Source: Streptomyces gilvus (GTDB lineage Bacteria > Actinomycetota > Actinomycetes > Streptomycetales > Streptomycetaceae). From it: a stretch of 64,000 nucleotides of DNA. The notes under the pieces are model-generated. The model was not told where the DNA came from, made no database searches, and was given only the letters and a program-made list of their open reading frames with translations. The stretch covers positions 79,043 to 143,042 of the forward strand of contig NZ_JAKWBE010000023.1 of assembly GCF_022513565.1 (NCBI RefSeq), given 5' to 3'. The position numbers were made by a program, and so were the translations under genes. Every line of letters starts with the position of its first letter. The first letter of the stretch is position 1. Shown here piece by piece: positions 8,599 to 16,576 of the stretch.

Positions 8599-10005
8599 CT
8601 AGCCCGCGTCCAGCACGCCCGCCAGATCCAGCGCGGCGGCGATCCGGACGGCCACGTCCTCCGCGTACACGGCGTCGACCCGCTCGAACTGGCTCCGCCC
8701 GCTCCCCCGCAGAAACGTCACCACTCCCAACGTCCGCCCCCGACTGCGCAACACCGCGCACAACGCGTGCACCACATCCGCGGGCCACTGCCGGGCCACG
8801 GCCCACTCCCGCGCCTGCTCACCGCCGACGGCACCCACGCTGGCCCGCACCGACCCGGCCCGCTCCACGCACTGCAACGCCGGATGCCCCTGCCCGTAGC
8901 GCACGGGCAGCCCCGCCTTCCCGGTGAGCAGACTCGGCCCCGGCCCACCGGACGGCGTGGCGGCGACCCGTACCAGCCGGACCGGACCCTCCAGCGCCGC
9001 GTCGGCCACCGCGCCCCCGGCCACCCGGTCGATCAGCGCGTGATCGGCGAACCCGGCGAGCGCGAAGTCCAGATGGACCGTCGCCGCCTCCCGCGGATCC
9101 TCGCACTCCGCTGCCGCCCGCGCCGCCCGGTGCAACTGGTTCGACCTGAACCGCAGCAGCGCCGCCTCCTGCTCGCCCTGCTTGCCCTCCGTCACGTCCT
9201 GGAAGAGCCACCCCACCCCCAGCGGCACCGGCTCCTCCGCCAGCGGTGAAGCCAGCCGCACGAACCCGCACCGCCAGCACCGCCGCTGCTCACCCTCCGA
9301 CGTGCGCACACTCACCCAGATCTCGGCGGGCGCCGGCGGCGCGCCCTCCGCCAGGACGTGCGTGAACGCGCTCTCCAACTCCTCGACACCCTGCGCCAGC
9401 AACTCCCCGAGCGGCCGCCCCAGAGCGGACGTACGCCCGCTGCCCAGCGCCCGCGCGGCATGGGCGTTGACCACCGCCGGCCGCAGATCCGCGTCGACGA
9501 GCACGACACCCCAGCTGGCGTCCTCGAACAGGGCCTCGCTCAGCGCGATCGACCGCTCCAGATCGATCTGCGTGTGCACCTCGCTGAAGGCGCAGTACAC
9601 CCCGGCGGGCTTCCCGTCCGGCCCTCGCACGGCGGCCGACTGCGTCCGTACGAGCACCCGCCCGCCGTCCTTGGTCAGCAACGCGAACTCGTGCACCTGC
9701 CGCCCCGGGGCCTGCATGGCGGACATCAGCCGCTGCTCGACCTCCTCGGCGTCGGCCTCCCGCACGGCCCAGCCCGCGAATCCGTGCCGGCCCACCGCCT
9801 CGGCCGCCGTCCAGCCCAGGATCCGCTCGGCCTCGCGGTTCCAGTGGGTGACGACCCCGTCCGCGTCGAAGGCGCACAGCGCCGCGTCCATCCCGTCGAG
9901 CAGCGCGGCGAGCAGATCCGAGCCGTCGGGGCCCACGGGGCCGGCCCGCTCGGGCTCGTCCGGCCCCAGCTCATCGGTGGTCCCACTACGCCGGGAAGCA
10001 CTCAC
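8599..10005 (-). CDS. PAS-domain sensor protein with GAF-like C-terminal region
   Basis: The protein has 468 residues from the GTG at 10005, chosen because GGGGG lies 6 nt upstream; an in-frame ATG at 10062 has no such site. The first PAS domain is at about 40-160 (AALCAFDADGVVTHWNREAERILGW and the PAC-like GKPAGVYCAFSEV). A second PAS-like unit follows at about 170-280 (DADLRPAVVNAHAARALG). The last 160 residues read like a GAF domain (TLGVVTFLRGSGRSQFERVDAVYAEDVAVRIAAALD). No kinase, phosphatase or DNA-binding domain follows, so it senses but must signal through a partner. It is soluble, with no membrane segment. It sits alone between the SIS and RidA-GNAT genes. Confidence 0.75.
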   Translation of the reverse strand: MSASRRSGTTDELGPDEPERAGPVGPDGSDLLAALLDGMDAALCAFDADGVVTHWNREAERILGWTAAEAVGRHGFAGWAVREADAEEVEQRLMSAMQAPGRQVHEFALLTKDGGRVLVRTQSAAVRGPDGKPAGVYCAFSEVHTQIDLERSIALSEALFEDASWGVVLVDADLRPAVVNAHAARALGSGRTSALGRPLGELLAQGVEELESAFTHVLAEGAPPAPAEIWVSVRTSEGEQRRCWRCGFVRLASPLAEEPVPLGVGWLFQDVTEGKQGEQEAALLRFRSNQLHRAARAAAECEDPREAATVHLDFALAGFADHALIDRVAGGAVADAALEGPVRLVRVAATPSGGPGPSLLTGKAGLPVRYGQGHPALQCVERAGSVRASVGAVGGEQAREWAVARQWPADVVHALCAVLRSRGRTLGVVTFLRGSGRSQFERVDAVYAEDVAVRIAAALDLAGVLDAG

Positions 10006-10142
10006 CTGGACCCCCTGCCAGCTGCGTCCGCAGGTACGGCGCGTCGGTTCGCTCACTAGCAATCATCTAACTGGAACGTGACGCAGCACACACCGAGTTC
10101 CCCAAGATTGAGAGAATCGTTGCCGGCCACTCCCCTCCACGA

Positions 10143-10964
10143 TCACCCCTGACCCAGCCGAAGATCAACCCAGAGATCGCTCTCTCCGTCGAGCACATAC
10201 CGCTCCACCTCGACGAACCCCCGCTTCCCGGCAAACCGCAACCCGTCCTCATTGACCGCCAGCACACACGTCTCCACGCCCCGCGCCCCCAGCACACGCG
10301 CGTGCGCGAGCCCCCGCTCGTACAGCGCGGTCCCGAAGCCGCGCCCCCGGTACTCGGGCAGCACGCGCGCGATGACGGTCGCGACCGCACCCTCCCCCTC
10401 CGGCGGCCGCACGGTGGAACACCCCACGAGCACGTCCCCGAGATAGGCGTTCTCCATCCGATACCGCGCCAGCCGCCCCCGCGCATCATCAACGGACATG
10501 GCGGCGGCCGGCACCACGGCGTTGTGCACGTACCGCCACTCCTCCAGCATGTCCTCCCCGTGCACGGCGTCGATCCGCAGCACCCGGCGCCGCGCGTACA
10601 CCTCGATCTCGATCCGCATCCGGGGATCCGACAGCCCGCACACCATCATCGTGGCCGCCGGCCGCACCTCCCCGAACACCCGGCGCAGCACGGGCCAGCA
10701 CGGCTCGAAGTCCGCCCGCTCGGGCAACAGATAACGCACCCGAACAACGTCCTCGAACCCACACCCGGCCCGCTCCAACGCCTCCCCGATATTGCGCAGA
10801 CACTGCTCGGCCTGCTCGACGACGTCCCCGGAGATCGTCATGGCCGCGTAGTCGAACCCGGTGGTCCCGGACACATGCACCCAGTCCCCGTCCACGACGG
10901 CCCGCGCATACCCGATCCGCTCCTCGAACGTCGAACCACTGAGAATCGCGCGTCGCTGTGTCAT
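10143..10964 (-). CDS. RidA-family / GNAT acetyltransferase fusion
   Basis: The protein has 273 residues in two parts. Residues 1-130 are a RidA/YjgF (Rid) domain: GDWVHVSGTTGFDY, AEQCLRNIGEALERAG and RIEIEVYAR with the conserved Arg that contacts the imine carboxylate. Residues about 135-273 are a GNAT domain: VIARVLPEYRGRGFGTALYERGL is the acetyl-CoA binding signature (R/Q-x-x-G-x-G/A) and FAGKRGFVEVERY is the usual end. Rid proteins deaminate reactive enamines or imines; the joined acetyltransferase suggests amine or amino-acid detoxification in the cytoplasm, but the substrate is not known. No stop or frameshift interrupts the joint, so the fusion is real. It starts at ATG 10964. Confidence 0.85.
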   Translation of the reverse strand: MTQRRAILSGSTFEERIGYARAVVDGDWVHVSGTTGFDYAAMTISGDVVEQAEQCLRNIGEALERAGCGFEDVVRVRYLLPERADFEPCWPVLRRVFGEVRPAATMMVCGLSDPRMRIEIEVYARRRVLRIDAVHGEDMLEEWRYVHNAVVPAAAMSVDDARGRLARYRMENAYLGDVLVGCSTVRPPEGEGAVATVIARVLPEYRGRGFGTALYERGLAHARVLGARGVETCVLAVNEDGLRFAGKRGFVEVERYVLDGESDLWVDLRLGQG

Positions 10965-11223
10965 GCGCGGAAAGCTAGGTGAGCTGCGGAGATACGTCCA
11001 TCGCTTTCGGGTCGCGCCCTAGCACGAAGATCGGCTGAGCGTTCGACGAATCCTCCGAATTCGCATAGATGGGCGACTTTCGACGGAGTGGACCGCCGGG
11101 GCGGATCTTTGTCACCAGCGTCAGTCATACACATGGGAAAGGAGGTCACTCGCCCCCGACCACATGGTTGTTGAGTGACCAGCCCCAGTCATCACGATCG
11201 AAGGATCAGGGGAGGTGTACCCG
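10965..11223. other. Region upstream of split iscB, with a small leader frame
   Basis: These 259 bp lie between the RidA-GNAT start and the iscB ATG. At 11132-11173 a 13-codon frame MGKEVTRPRPHGC overlaps GGAAAGGAGGT (11135-11145), a near-perfect complement of the 16S 3' end. The sequence gtcatcac follows at 11189-11196. A related box occurs downstream of iscB at 15391. IscB guide RNAs are normally encoded just upstream of the ORF, so the 5' part of an omega RNA could start here; I cannot delimit it by eye. Confidence 0.35.
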
Positions 11224-11270
11224 ATGACTACGTTTCCTGTAGGCGGGCAGACCCACCAGGCTGTGCTTCC
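11224..11270 (+). CDS. iscB: iscB 5' exon
   Basis: The ATG at 11224 follows AGGGGAGGTG with a 6-nt spacer, a strong ribosome binding site. Forty-seven bases encode MTTFPVGGQTHQAVL and two bases of a Pro codon, and end at the group II intron. Joined to 13745 after removal of 11271-13744, the frame continues without a stop into the IscB body; 47 + 1,612 nt is exactly 553 codons. Without splicing this frame reads into the intron. The last six bases GCTTCC serve as the intron-binding site IBS1. Confidence 0.75.
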
Positions 11271-11787
11271 GTGCGCCCTTGCGGCGTGATCCTGGCTGCC
11301 TCGTAGTGAGGCCCTACTGATGGCGATGTAGGTAAGGCGACCGGCTTACCTGAACGAGAAATCCGGAGGGGACAACAGCATGCCGGGTAAGCCCCGTGAG
11401 CCCCAGGTGACAGCGGGCGAGAAGCGGGGTGCGCCAGGCCACCTATGGCCAAGGCTTGATTGCCTCAACCCCAGTCCAGTTGGAATTCAGCTCTTCCCCG
11501 GGATAAGTCACCGCACATCCCGGCCCGCGATCGACCCGACAGGGGAAGCGTCGGGACGAAGCCATCTCGCAGGGGACAACCACAAGAAGTGGGAGATAGG
11601 ACGAACGGGGGACCTAAGGGTGGACGCACCAGGTTCACGTAACTAGGGGATCGCCTAAGGCTGGCAACGGCTATGGCGACGGAGCTGCCGTAGTACCCGC
11701 CCGGCAGACGGATACGGCCGGGGTAATGCCCTGCGAAGGGGAAGGGCAGCAGGTAATGACGACGCAAGGAGAAAGGGGTTACGTCGG

Positions 11788-13629
11788 ATGACGGAGATCG
11801 ATCTCGGACGCCTTGTGACTATCGGTCGGCTGAACGCGGACCCGAGCCGGGTCAACCGCGACCTGTATCGGCTCATGTACCGGCCCGAGATGTATATGGC
11901 CGCCTACGAGCGGATCAAGAGCAAGCCCGGCAACATGACGAAGGGCAGCGACGGCTCAACCCTGGATGGGTTCTCGGAGAGGACGATTCAGCGGTTGATT
12001 CGCTCCATGAAGGACGAGAGTTTCCAGTTCACCCCGGCCCGGAGGGTTTTTATCCCGAAGGCCAACGGTAAGCTCCGCCCCCTGGGAATCGCCGCCCCCG
12101 TCGAGAAGGTGGTCCAGGAGGTGATCAGGATGGTTCTTGAAGCTGTCTACGAGAGCCCCGGAAACGAAACCTTTGAAGACACGTCACACGGGTTCCGCAA
12201 AGGCCGTGGACCTCACACAGCACTGAAAGAAGTCAAGAACATCTGGTCAGGCACGAGATGGTTTATCGAAGGCGATATCAAGTCGTTCTTCGACAACATC
12301 GATCACGACGTTCTGATCAGTCTTTTGCGCAGAAGGATTAGCGACGAGAGGTTCCTGAACCTGATCAGGAAAGCCCTTCGGGCAGGGGTCCTGACGGACC
12401 TCCGCTACGAAGCAACCCTGGCAGGGACCCCGCAGGGAAGTGTTCTCTCGCCCACCCTGGCGAACGTGTATCTACACGAACTCGACAGGAAGATGCGGGA
12501 GATCACGGCCCGGGAGGAGAAGGGCAAGAAACCGGCTCTCAACAAGGAGTACCGGTCACTTGTCAACCGACTCGACAGGGGCCGCAGGAACGGCACGATC
12601 TCCGGAGCCGAAGTGAAGGAGATCAGGCGCAAGATGCGGGAGCTGCCATCGCGCTCGATGATGGACCCCTCCTACATCCGAGTTCGCTACATCCGCTACG
12701 CGGATGACTGGCTGGTCGGAGTGATCGGGCCTCGACACCTGGCGGAGAAGATCCGATCGGAAGTGAGGGAATTCCTCGCGAACGAGCTGAAGCTCGAACT
12801 CAGCCTGGAAAAGACCCACATCCGACATGCATCCTCGGAGGAAGCCTTCTTCCTGGGAACAAGGATCAGCTGTGCCGGGGAAAGAGACTCGGATGTCGTG
12901 AAGCACGCTCCAGTGGAAGGGCGTCGCTCCGCAAAGCGACGTCGTCCCCGAGGAGTGGTTCGGCTGAGCGCCCCGGTCTCCGAGGTGGTCTCGCGCCTTC
13001 ACCAGAAGGGATTTTGCACCAAGGAGGGAATCGCGCTGAGTAAGCGGAGCTGGACCGTACTCGATGATGTCGACATCATCGCCAGGTTCAACGCCGTACT
13101 CAACGGGATCCTGAACTTCTACTCTTTCGCCAGCAACTATGGCGAGTTGACGTGGGTTCAGCACATCCTCCAGCTTTCAGCAGCTAAGACTCTGAGCCAC
13201 AAGCACAAGATCGGCTCACTGCGGAAGACGTTCGCGAAGTACGGCAGGAACCTGACCGTCTCGGTTACCGGGGACGATGGGAAGGCTCGTAAGGTCTCCC
13301 TGAATCTCCGGCGTAGGTCAGGGGCGGACCCGTTCAACTTCAAGACGTCGGACGGTGGCCCCACGGGGGACATCAGCGCGGCCAGTTGGGGGTTGAGGAC
13401 CAAGAGCAGTCTCGGCAGGTTCTGCGCGATCTGCGGTAGTAGCCATGAGGTGCAGATGCACCACGTGCGGCACATCCGGAAGATGGGAGAAGACGTCACC
13501 GGCTTCACGCGGGTGATGGCTTCCCTCAATCGCAAGCAGATTCCGGCCTGTCATGGATGCCACGTGAAAATCCACAATGGCAGCTACGACGGGATGAGAC
13601 TGGCCGACCTCGAATGGAGGCCGGTATGA
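11788..13629 (+). CDS. ltrA: Group II intron RT/maturase/endonuclease (LtrA type)
   Basis: The protein has 613 residues and a full domain set. The reverse transcriptase runs from about 50 to 380 with FEDTSHGFRKGRGPHTAL, WFIEGDIKSFFDNIDH, GTPQGSVLSPTLANVYLHELD and the catalytic YADD at 304-307. A maturase (X) region follows to about 500. A C-terminal HNH endonuclease has CAIC (546-549), QMHHVRHIRK and IPACHGCHVKIHNG. It would bind the intron RNA for splicing and copy it into DNA at target sites, with the HNH nicking the bottom strand. AAGGAGAAAGGGG precedes the ATG. Third-position GC is lower than in host genes, which fits a mobile origin. Confidence 0.95.
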   Translation: MTEIDLGRLVTIGRLNADPSRVNRDLYRLMYRPEMYMAAYERIKSKPGNMTKGSDGSTLDGFSERTIQRLIRSMKDESFQFTPARRVFIPKANGKLRPLGIAAPVEKVVQEVIRMVLEAVYESPGNETFEDTSHGFRKGRGPHTALKEVKNIWSGTRWFIEGDIKSFFDNIDHDVLISLLRRRISDERFLNLIRKALRAGVLTDLRYEATLAGTPQGSVLSPTLANVYLHELDRKMREITAREEKGKKPALNKEYRSLVNRLDRGRRNGTISGAEVKEIRRKMRELPSRSMMDPSYIRVRYIRYADDWLVGVIGPRHLAEKIRSEVREFLANELKLELSLEKTHIRHASSEEAFFLGTRISCAGERDSDVVKHAPVEGRRSAKRRRPRGVVRLSAPVSEVVSRLHQKGFCTKEGIALSKRSWTVLDDVDIIARFNAVLNGILNFYSFASNYGELTWVQHILQLSAAKTLSHKHKIGSLRKTFAKYGRNLTVSVTGDDGKARKVSLNLRRRSGADPFNFKTSDGGPTGDISAASWGLRTKSSLGRFCAICGSSHEVQMHHVRHIRKMGEDVTGFTRVMASLNRKQIPACHGCHVKIHNGSYDGMRLADLEWRPV

Positions 13630-13658
13630 CCGGGAGGGGAATCCCCACCATTACTGGA

Positions 13659-13692
13659 GAGCGGTATGCGGTGAAAGCCGCACGTACCGTTC
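13659..13692 (+). ncRNA. Group II intron domain V
   Basis: A 34-nt hairpin opens with gagcggtatgcgg, has the tetraloop-like tgaaag and closes with ccgcacgtaccgttc. Size, the AGC-type triad near the start (GAGC), the bulge and loop are those of group II domain V. Domain VI (13693-13744) contains the stem cccgcac/gtgcggg and the branch-point-like A at 13738. Confidence 0.95.
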
Positions 13693-13744
13693 GGAGGGAG
13701 GCAGTTTCGTCCCGCACTCGTGCGGGCGGGGCTGCCCACCCTAC

Positions 13745-13990
13745 TCAGCAGCCTGCTCTGGAATCCGTGAGAGCAGACAACCCCGGGAGCAGGGACGAAA
13801 CGGCTCACGGACACCCCGCCACCGCGCGGGACACCGGCAGGGAACATGGGCGAGGGGAGACCGTCGGGCGTAGCACCAGAGCCCGTCGGCGTCACGGCGA
13901 GCACGCTGCCGCGGCAGCGGATTCGGCAGAGAACAGAAGCGGTGACGCTTCCACGCACAGCAAGTCGTACACGGGTGGGATCGGTGCGAG
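13745..13990 (+). ncRNA. Candidate omega RNA region for IscB
   Basis: IscB scaffold RNAs usually lie directly before the PLMP domain. Here about 245 bases between the 3' splice site and that domain encode a domain-free Arg/Gly/Ala-rich peptide but contain RNA-like symmetry. Examples are a perfect palindrome gctgccgcggcagc (13905-13918) and, after splicing, the hairpin caggctg / cagcctg across the exon joint. The stretch may serve both as coding sequence and as guide scaffold. This is inference from position; no covariance test was possible. Confidence 0.4.
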
Positions 13991-15356
13991 CAGGGTCTTC
14001 GTCCTCGCCAAGGACGGACAACCCCTCATGCCGTGCCACCCCGCCCGCGCCCGCGAACTCCTGGGCAGGGGACGGGCAGTCGTCTCACGACAGGTGCCCT
14101 TCACCATTCGACTGAAGGACCGAACCCGCGCCGAGTCGGAAGTCGACGGAGTGCAGTTACGCATCGACCCTGGCTCCAAACGCACCGGTATCGCCCTCAC
14201 TGACGAGAAGAAGGAAACCGACGCGCACGGCGCCGTCTTCGCCGTCAGGCGTGGTCTCGTGACCATCGAACTCCACCACCGCGGCGATCAGATCCACCGA
14301 TGCATGCAGCAGCGTGCTGGCTACCGCCACCGACGACGGTCCACCAACTGCGGCTATCGGGCGCGTCGTTCCAACAATCGAAGCCGCACCCCAGGATGGC
14401 TGCCACCCTCCCTGCGCCATCGCGTCGACACCACCCTCTCCCAAGTGACGCGGCTGTGTCGATATGCGCCCGTCACCGAGATCCACATGGAGCTCGTCTC
14501 GTTCGACACCCACGCCATGAGCGCCGGAAGACCCCTCTACGGACCCGAGTACACACAGGGGCCGCTCGCCGGAACCACCACCCGCGCTCACCTACGCGCC
14601 AGGTGGAACAGCGCCTGCGCCTACTGCGGCGCCACCGGCGTACCCCTGAACATCGAGCACGTGCGCGCACGCAGCCGAGGAGGGTCGAGCCGCGTCTCCA
14701 ACCTCGTCGTCTCCTGCATCCCCTGCAACAAAGCCAAGGGCAGCAGATCGATCGAATCCTTCCTCGCCGACCGACCGGCTCTCCTGGCCTCCATCCTCAC
14801 TCAGACCCAGGCCCCACTCCGTGACGCCGCCGCTATGAACGCGATCCAGGGACAGCTCTCGGAAAAGGTGGCAACACTCGGCAGACCGCTACATCTCTGG
14901 CCAGGCCACCTCACCAAGGCGAACCGCGAGGCCATGGGGCTCGACAAGACGCATACCCTGGATGCCCTGGCTGTCGGGAAACTTGATCACGAAGTCAGCG
15001 ATGTGATCGTGCGGTTCCCCGAACAGGTGCTGGTCGTCAAAGCCACAGGCCGGGGTTCCTACGCCCGCACGACCCCGGATCGGTTCGGTTTCCCGCGCCT
15101 CCGTCGAACCCGCGCCAAGATGCACTTCGGCTATGTGACCGGCGACCTCGTGCGAGCCACCATGCCGTCCGGCAGGTGGGTCGGCACCTGGACCGGCCGT
15201 ATCTCCGTCCGAGCCAGAGGGCAGCACAGCCTCACCACGCCGAGAGGACGGATCAACGTCTCCCACTGGAATCTGCGTCTCCTGCAGCGGGGTGACGGCT
15301 ACGGCTACCGCCTTCGGCCGGAGTCCACTCCGTCAACATCCCGAAAAACCGGTTGA
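13745..15356 (+). CDS. iscB: IscB-type RNA-guided HNH/RuvC nuclease, main exon
   Basis: With the 5' exon the protein has 552 residues. The PLMP domain begins with VFVLAKDGQPLMP (PLMP at 109-112). RuvC-I Asp157 lies in LRIDPGSKRTG. An Arg-rich bridge (RAGYRHRRRSTNCGYRARRS) follows. RuvC-II Glu265 is in IHMELVSF. The HNH has Cys307/310, His321 in NIEHVRARS and Cys340/343. RuvC-III has His419 and Asp422 in KTHTLDALAVG. All catalytic residues are present. IscB proteins are the OMEGA nucleases from which Cas9 is thought to derive; they cut DNA matching a guide in an omega RNA encoded next to the gene. Residues before about 100 match no domain, and that stretch has no in-frame ATG and only one unsupported GTG (13767). 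Expression thus probably depends on splicing. No TnpA transposase accompanies it. Confidence 0.93.
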
Positions 15357-15390
15357 ACGGCCCTCGACGGGTTCTTAGGGTGTGGCCTAC

Positions 15391-15500
15391 GTGGAAAGGA
15401 GGTGATCGGGTAAATGAGTGAAACCCGGACGCGCGAGGTGACTGCGGGCTAGTGGCCCGTCATCACACCCAGTGCGGTGCCGGACCAGCGTGTGAGCGAA
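15391..15500 (+). promoter_or_regulatory. Leader-like element with a perfect Shine-Dalgarno and 12-codon frame
   Basis: GGAAAGGAGGTGATC at 15392-15406 complements the 3' end of 16S rRNA over its full length. It is followed by the small frame MSETRTREVTAG (ATG 15414 to stop 15452) and by gtcatcac. A hairpin gcgtgt / acacgc lies at about 15489-15506. No plus-strand gene follows directly; the next is the citrate synthase-like gene at 16577. A related box stands at 11132. The layout suggests a leader peptide or structured RNA, but I do not recognise the family. Confidence 0.35.
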
Positions 15501-15533
15501 ACACGCAGCCGGCCTAATCCAACGCAGTCACCC

Positions 15534-15602
15534 GACCCGCGAGCTCGCCGGTACGTCCGGCCGGCTCCTTCGCTGAGGCGGAGGGACCAGAGCTCGCGGG
15601 TC
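15534..15602. terminator. Long 13-bp-stem hairpin before pdxH stop
   Basis: gacccgcgagctc (15534-15546) and gagctcgcgggtc (15590-15602) are perfect inverted copies. Inner symmetry (ccggccgg and a tccttcgctgaggcgga hairpin) makes a branched structure. It lies just past the pdxH stop and could end transcription from both sides. Confidence 0.6.
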
Positions 15603-15629
15603 GCCTGCGTTTCGCGGGGGCTGGGACCG

Positions 15630-16298
15630 TCAGGGGCTGAGGCGCTCCACGCGCCAGCTTCCGTCCGGCTCTGCCACGTACCGCAGCCGGTCGTGCAGGC
15701 GGTTCTCGCGGCCCTGCCAGAATTCCACCGTCTCGGGGGCCACCCGGAAGCCGCCCCAGTTCGGGGGCACGGGGACCTGCTCGCCCTCCGGGTAGCGGGC
15801 CGCGAGTTCGGCGTAGGCGGCGTCGAGTTCGGCGCGGGAGGGGATCACGCTGGACTGGGCGCTGGACCAGGCTCCGAGCTGGGAGCCGTGCGGGCGGCTG
15901 CGGAAGTAGGCCGCGGTCTCGTCCCGGCCGGTGCGGCGGGCGACACCGCTGACGATGACCTGGCGGGCCATGGGGTGCCAGGGGAAGAGCAGCGAGACGT
16001 ACGGGTTCTCGGCGAGGTCGCGGCCCTTACGGGAGTCGTAGTTGGTGTAGAAGACGAAGCCCTGCTCGTCGAACGCCTTCAGCAGCACGGTCCGCGAGCT
16101 GGGGCGGCCCTGGGCGTTCGCCGTGGAGACGACCATGGCGTTCGGCTCGAAGAGATGGGCCTCGGTCGCGGCCTGCGCGAACCAGTGCGCGAACTGTTCC
16201 ACGGGCGTGGCGGCCAGCGCGGACTCGGCGAGGCCCTCGGCCCGGTACTGCTTGCGCATCGCGGCGGGATCGAGGGGGACGGCGTCTCGGTCGGTCAC
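15630..16298 (-). CDS. pdxH: Pyridoxamine 5'-phosphate oxidase
   Basis: The protein has 222 residues from the GTG at 16298; the ATG eight bases upstream runs at once into a stop. It has the family blocks AMVVSTANAQGRPSSRTVLLKAFDEQGFVFYTNYDSRKG (FMN binding), SRPHGSQLGAWSSAQSS and the C-terminal VEFWQGRENRLHDRLRY, which marks true PdxH. It oxidises pyridoxamine or pyridoxine phosphate to PLP with FMN, in the cytoplasm. It diverges from the citrate synthase-like gene across 278 bp. Length is normal for the family. Confidence is high. Confidence 0.95.
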   Translation of the reverse strand: MTDRDAVPLDPAAMRKQYRAEGLAESALAATPVEQFAHWFAQAATEAHLFEPNAMVVSTANAQGRPSSRTVLLKAFDEQGFVFYTNYDSRKGRDLAENPYVSLLFPWHPMARQVIVSGVARRTGRDETAAYFRSRPHGSQLGAWSSAQSSVIPSRAELDAAYAELAARYPEGEQVPVPPNWGGFRVAPETVEFWQGRENRLHDRLRYVAEPDGSWRVERLSP

Positions 16299-16576
16299 GC
16301 GGTCATCTTGCCGTACGCACGAGTGCCGCGATGAAGCGCCTCCGCGGCACCGAAGCAGCATGGAAGCGGAACGGAAGCGGAACGGAAGCGGCACCCACGC
16401 GCCCAGCACCATGGCACTGAGTGCCGTAACCCTCCCAAAATGTGGCACTCGGAGATATCGTGCTGATGCCGTTCCGGTTGAACGACCAACCGCCCGGGAC
16501 CGCGAGTCGCACGAGCCGACCGGGGATCCGACGGGCCGGGCCGCCATTGAGCCGTACACACACGAGGAGCCGCCTG
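16299..16576. promoter_or_regulatory. pdxH / citrate synthase divergent promoter region with repeats
   Basis: Three 11-bp copies of ggaagcggaac stand in tandem from 16362. The palindrome GGCACT-G-AGTGCC lies at 16413-16425, with further AGTGCC at 16322-16327 and GGCACT at 16444-16449. Four copies of one hexamer in both orientations look like binding sites of a shared regulator. No clear -10/-35 pair is seen. Confidence 0.45.

Larger units (their letters stand above)
11271..13744 (+). mobile_element. Complete group II intron inserted in iscB
   Basis: The element is 2,474 nt long. The 5' end GTGCG fits the GUGYG rule. EBS1 GGAAGC at 11544-11549 is exactly complementary to the last six exon bases (11265-11270), and ACAGC at 11375 or 11410 could pair with the upstream exon bases GCTGT as EBS2-IBS2. 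Domain IV carries the RT gene. Domain V is at 13659-13692. Domain VI follows and ends in cccAccctac, placing a bulged A seven bases from the 3' end, with a terminal AC. All catalytic parts therefore look intact, and the intron should be able to splice and probably to move. No second copy occurs in the window. Confidence 0.88.

Noticed and set aside
13557..13744. Start of the IscB frame inside the intron (frame open from 13557)
   Set aside because: These codons cover the end of the RT gene, domain V and domain VI. The real N-terminus must come from the spliced exon or from exon 2.
14300..14824. Second-frame plus-strand ORF inside iscB
   Set aside because: It overlaps the catalytic RuvC/HNH region in another frame and is Pro/Arg/His-rich noise.
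11000..15600. An IS200/IS605 TnpA gene or CRISPR array next to iscB
   Set aside because: No Y1 transposase motif (HUH with Tyr) and no regular spaced repeats are present between 10965 and 15630.
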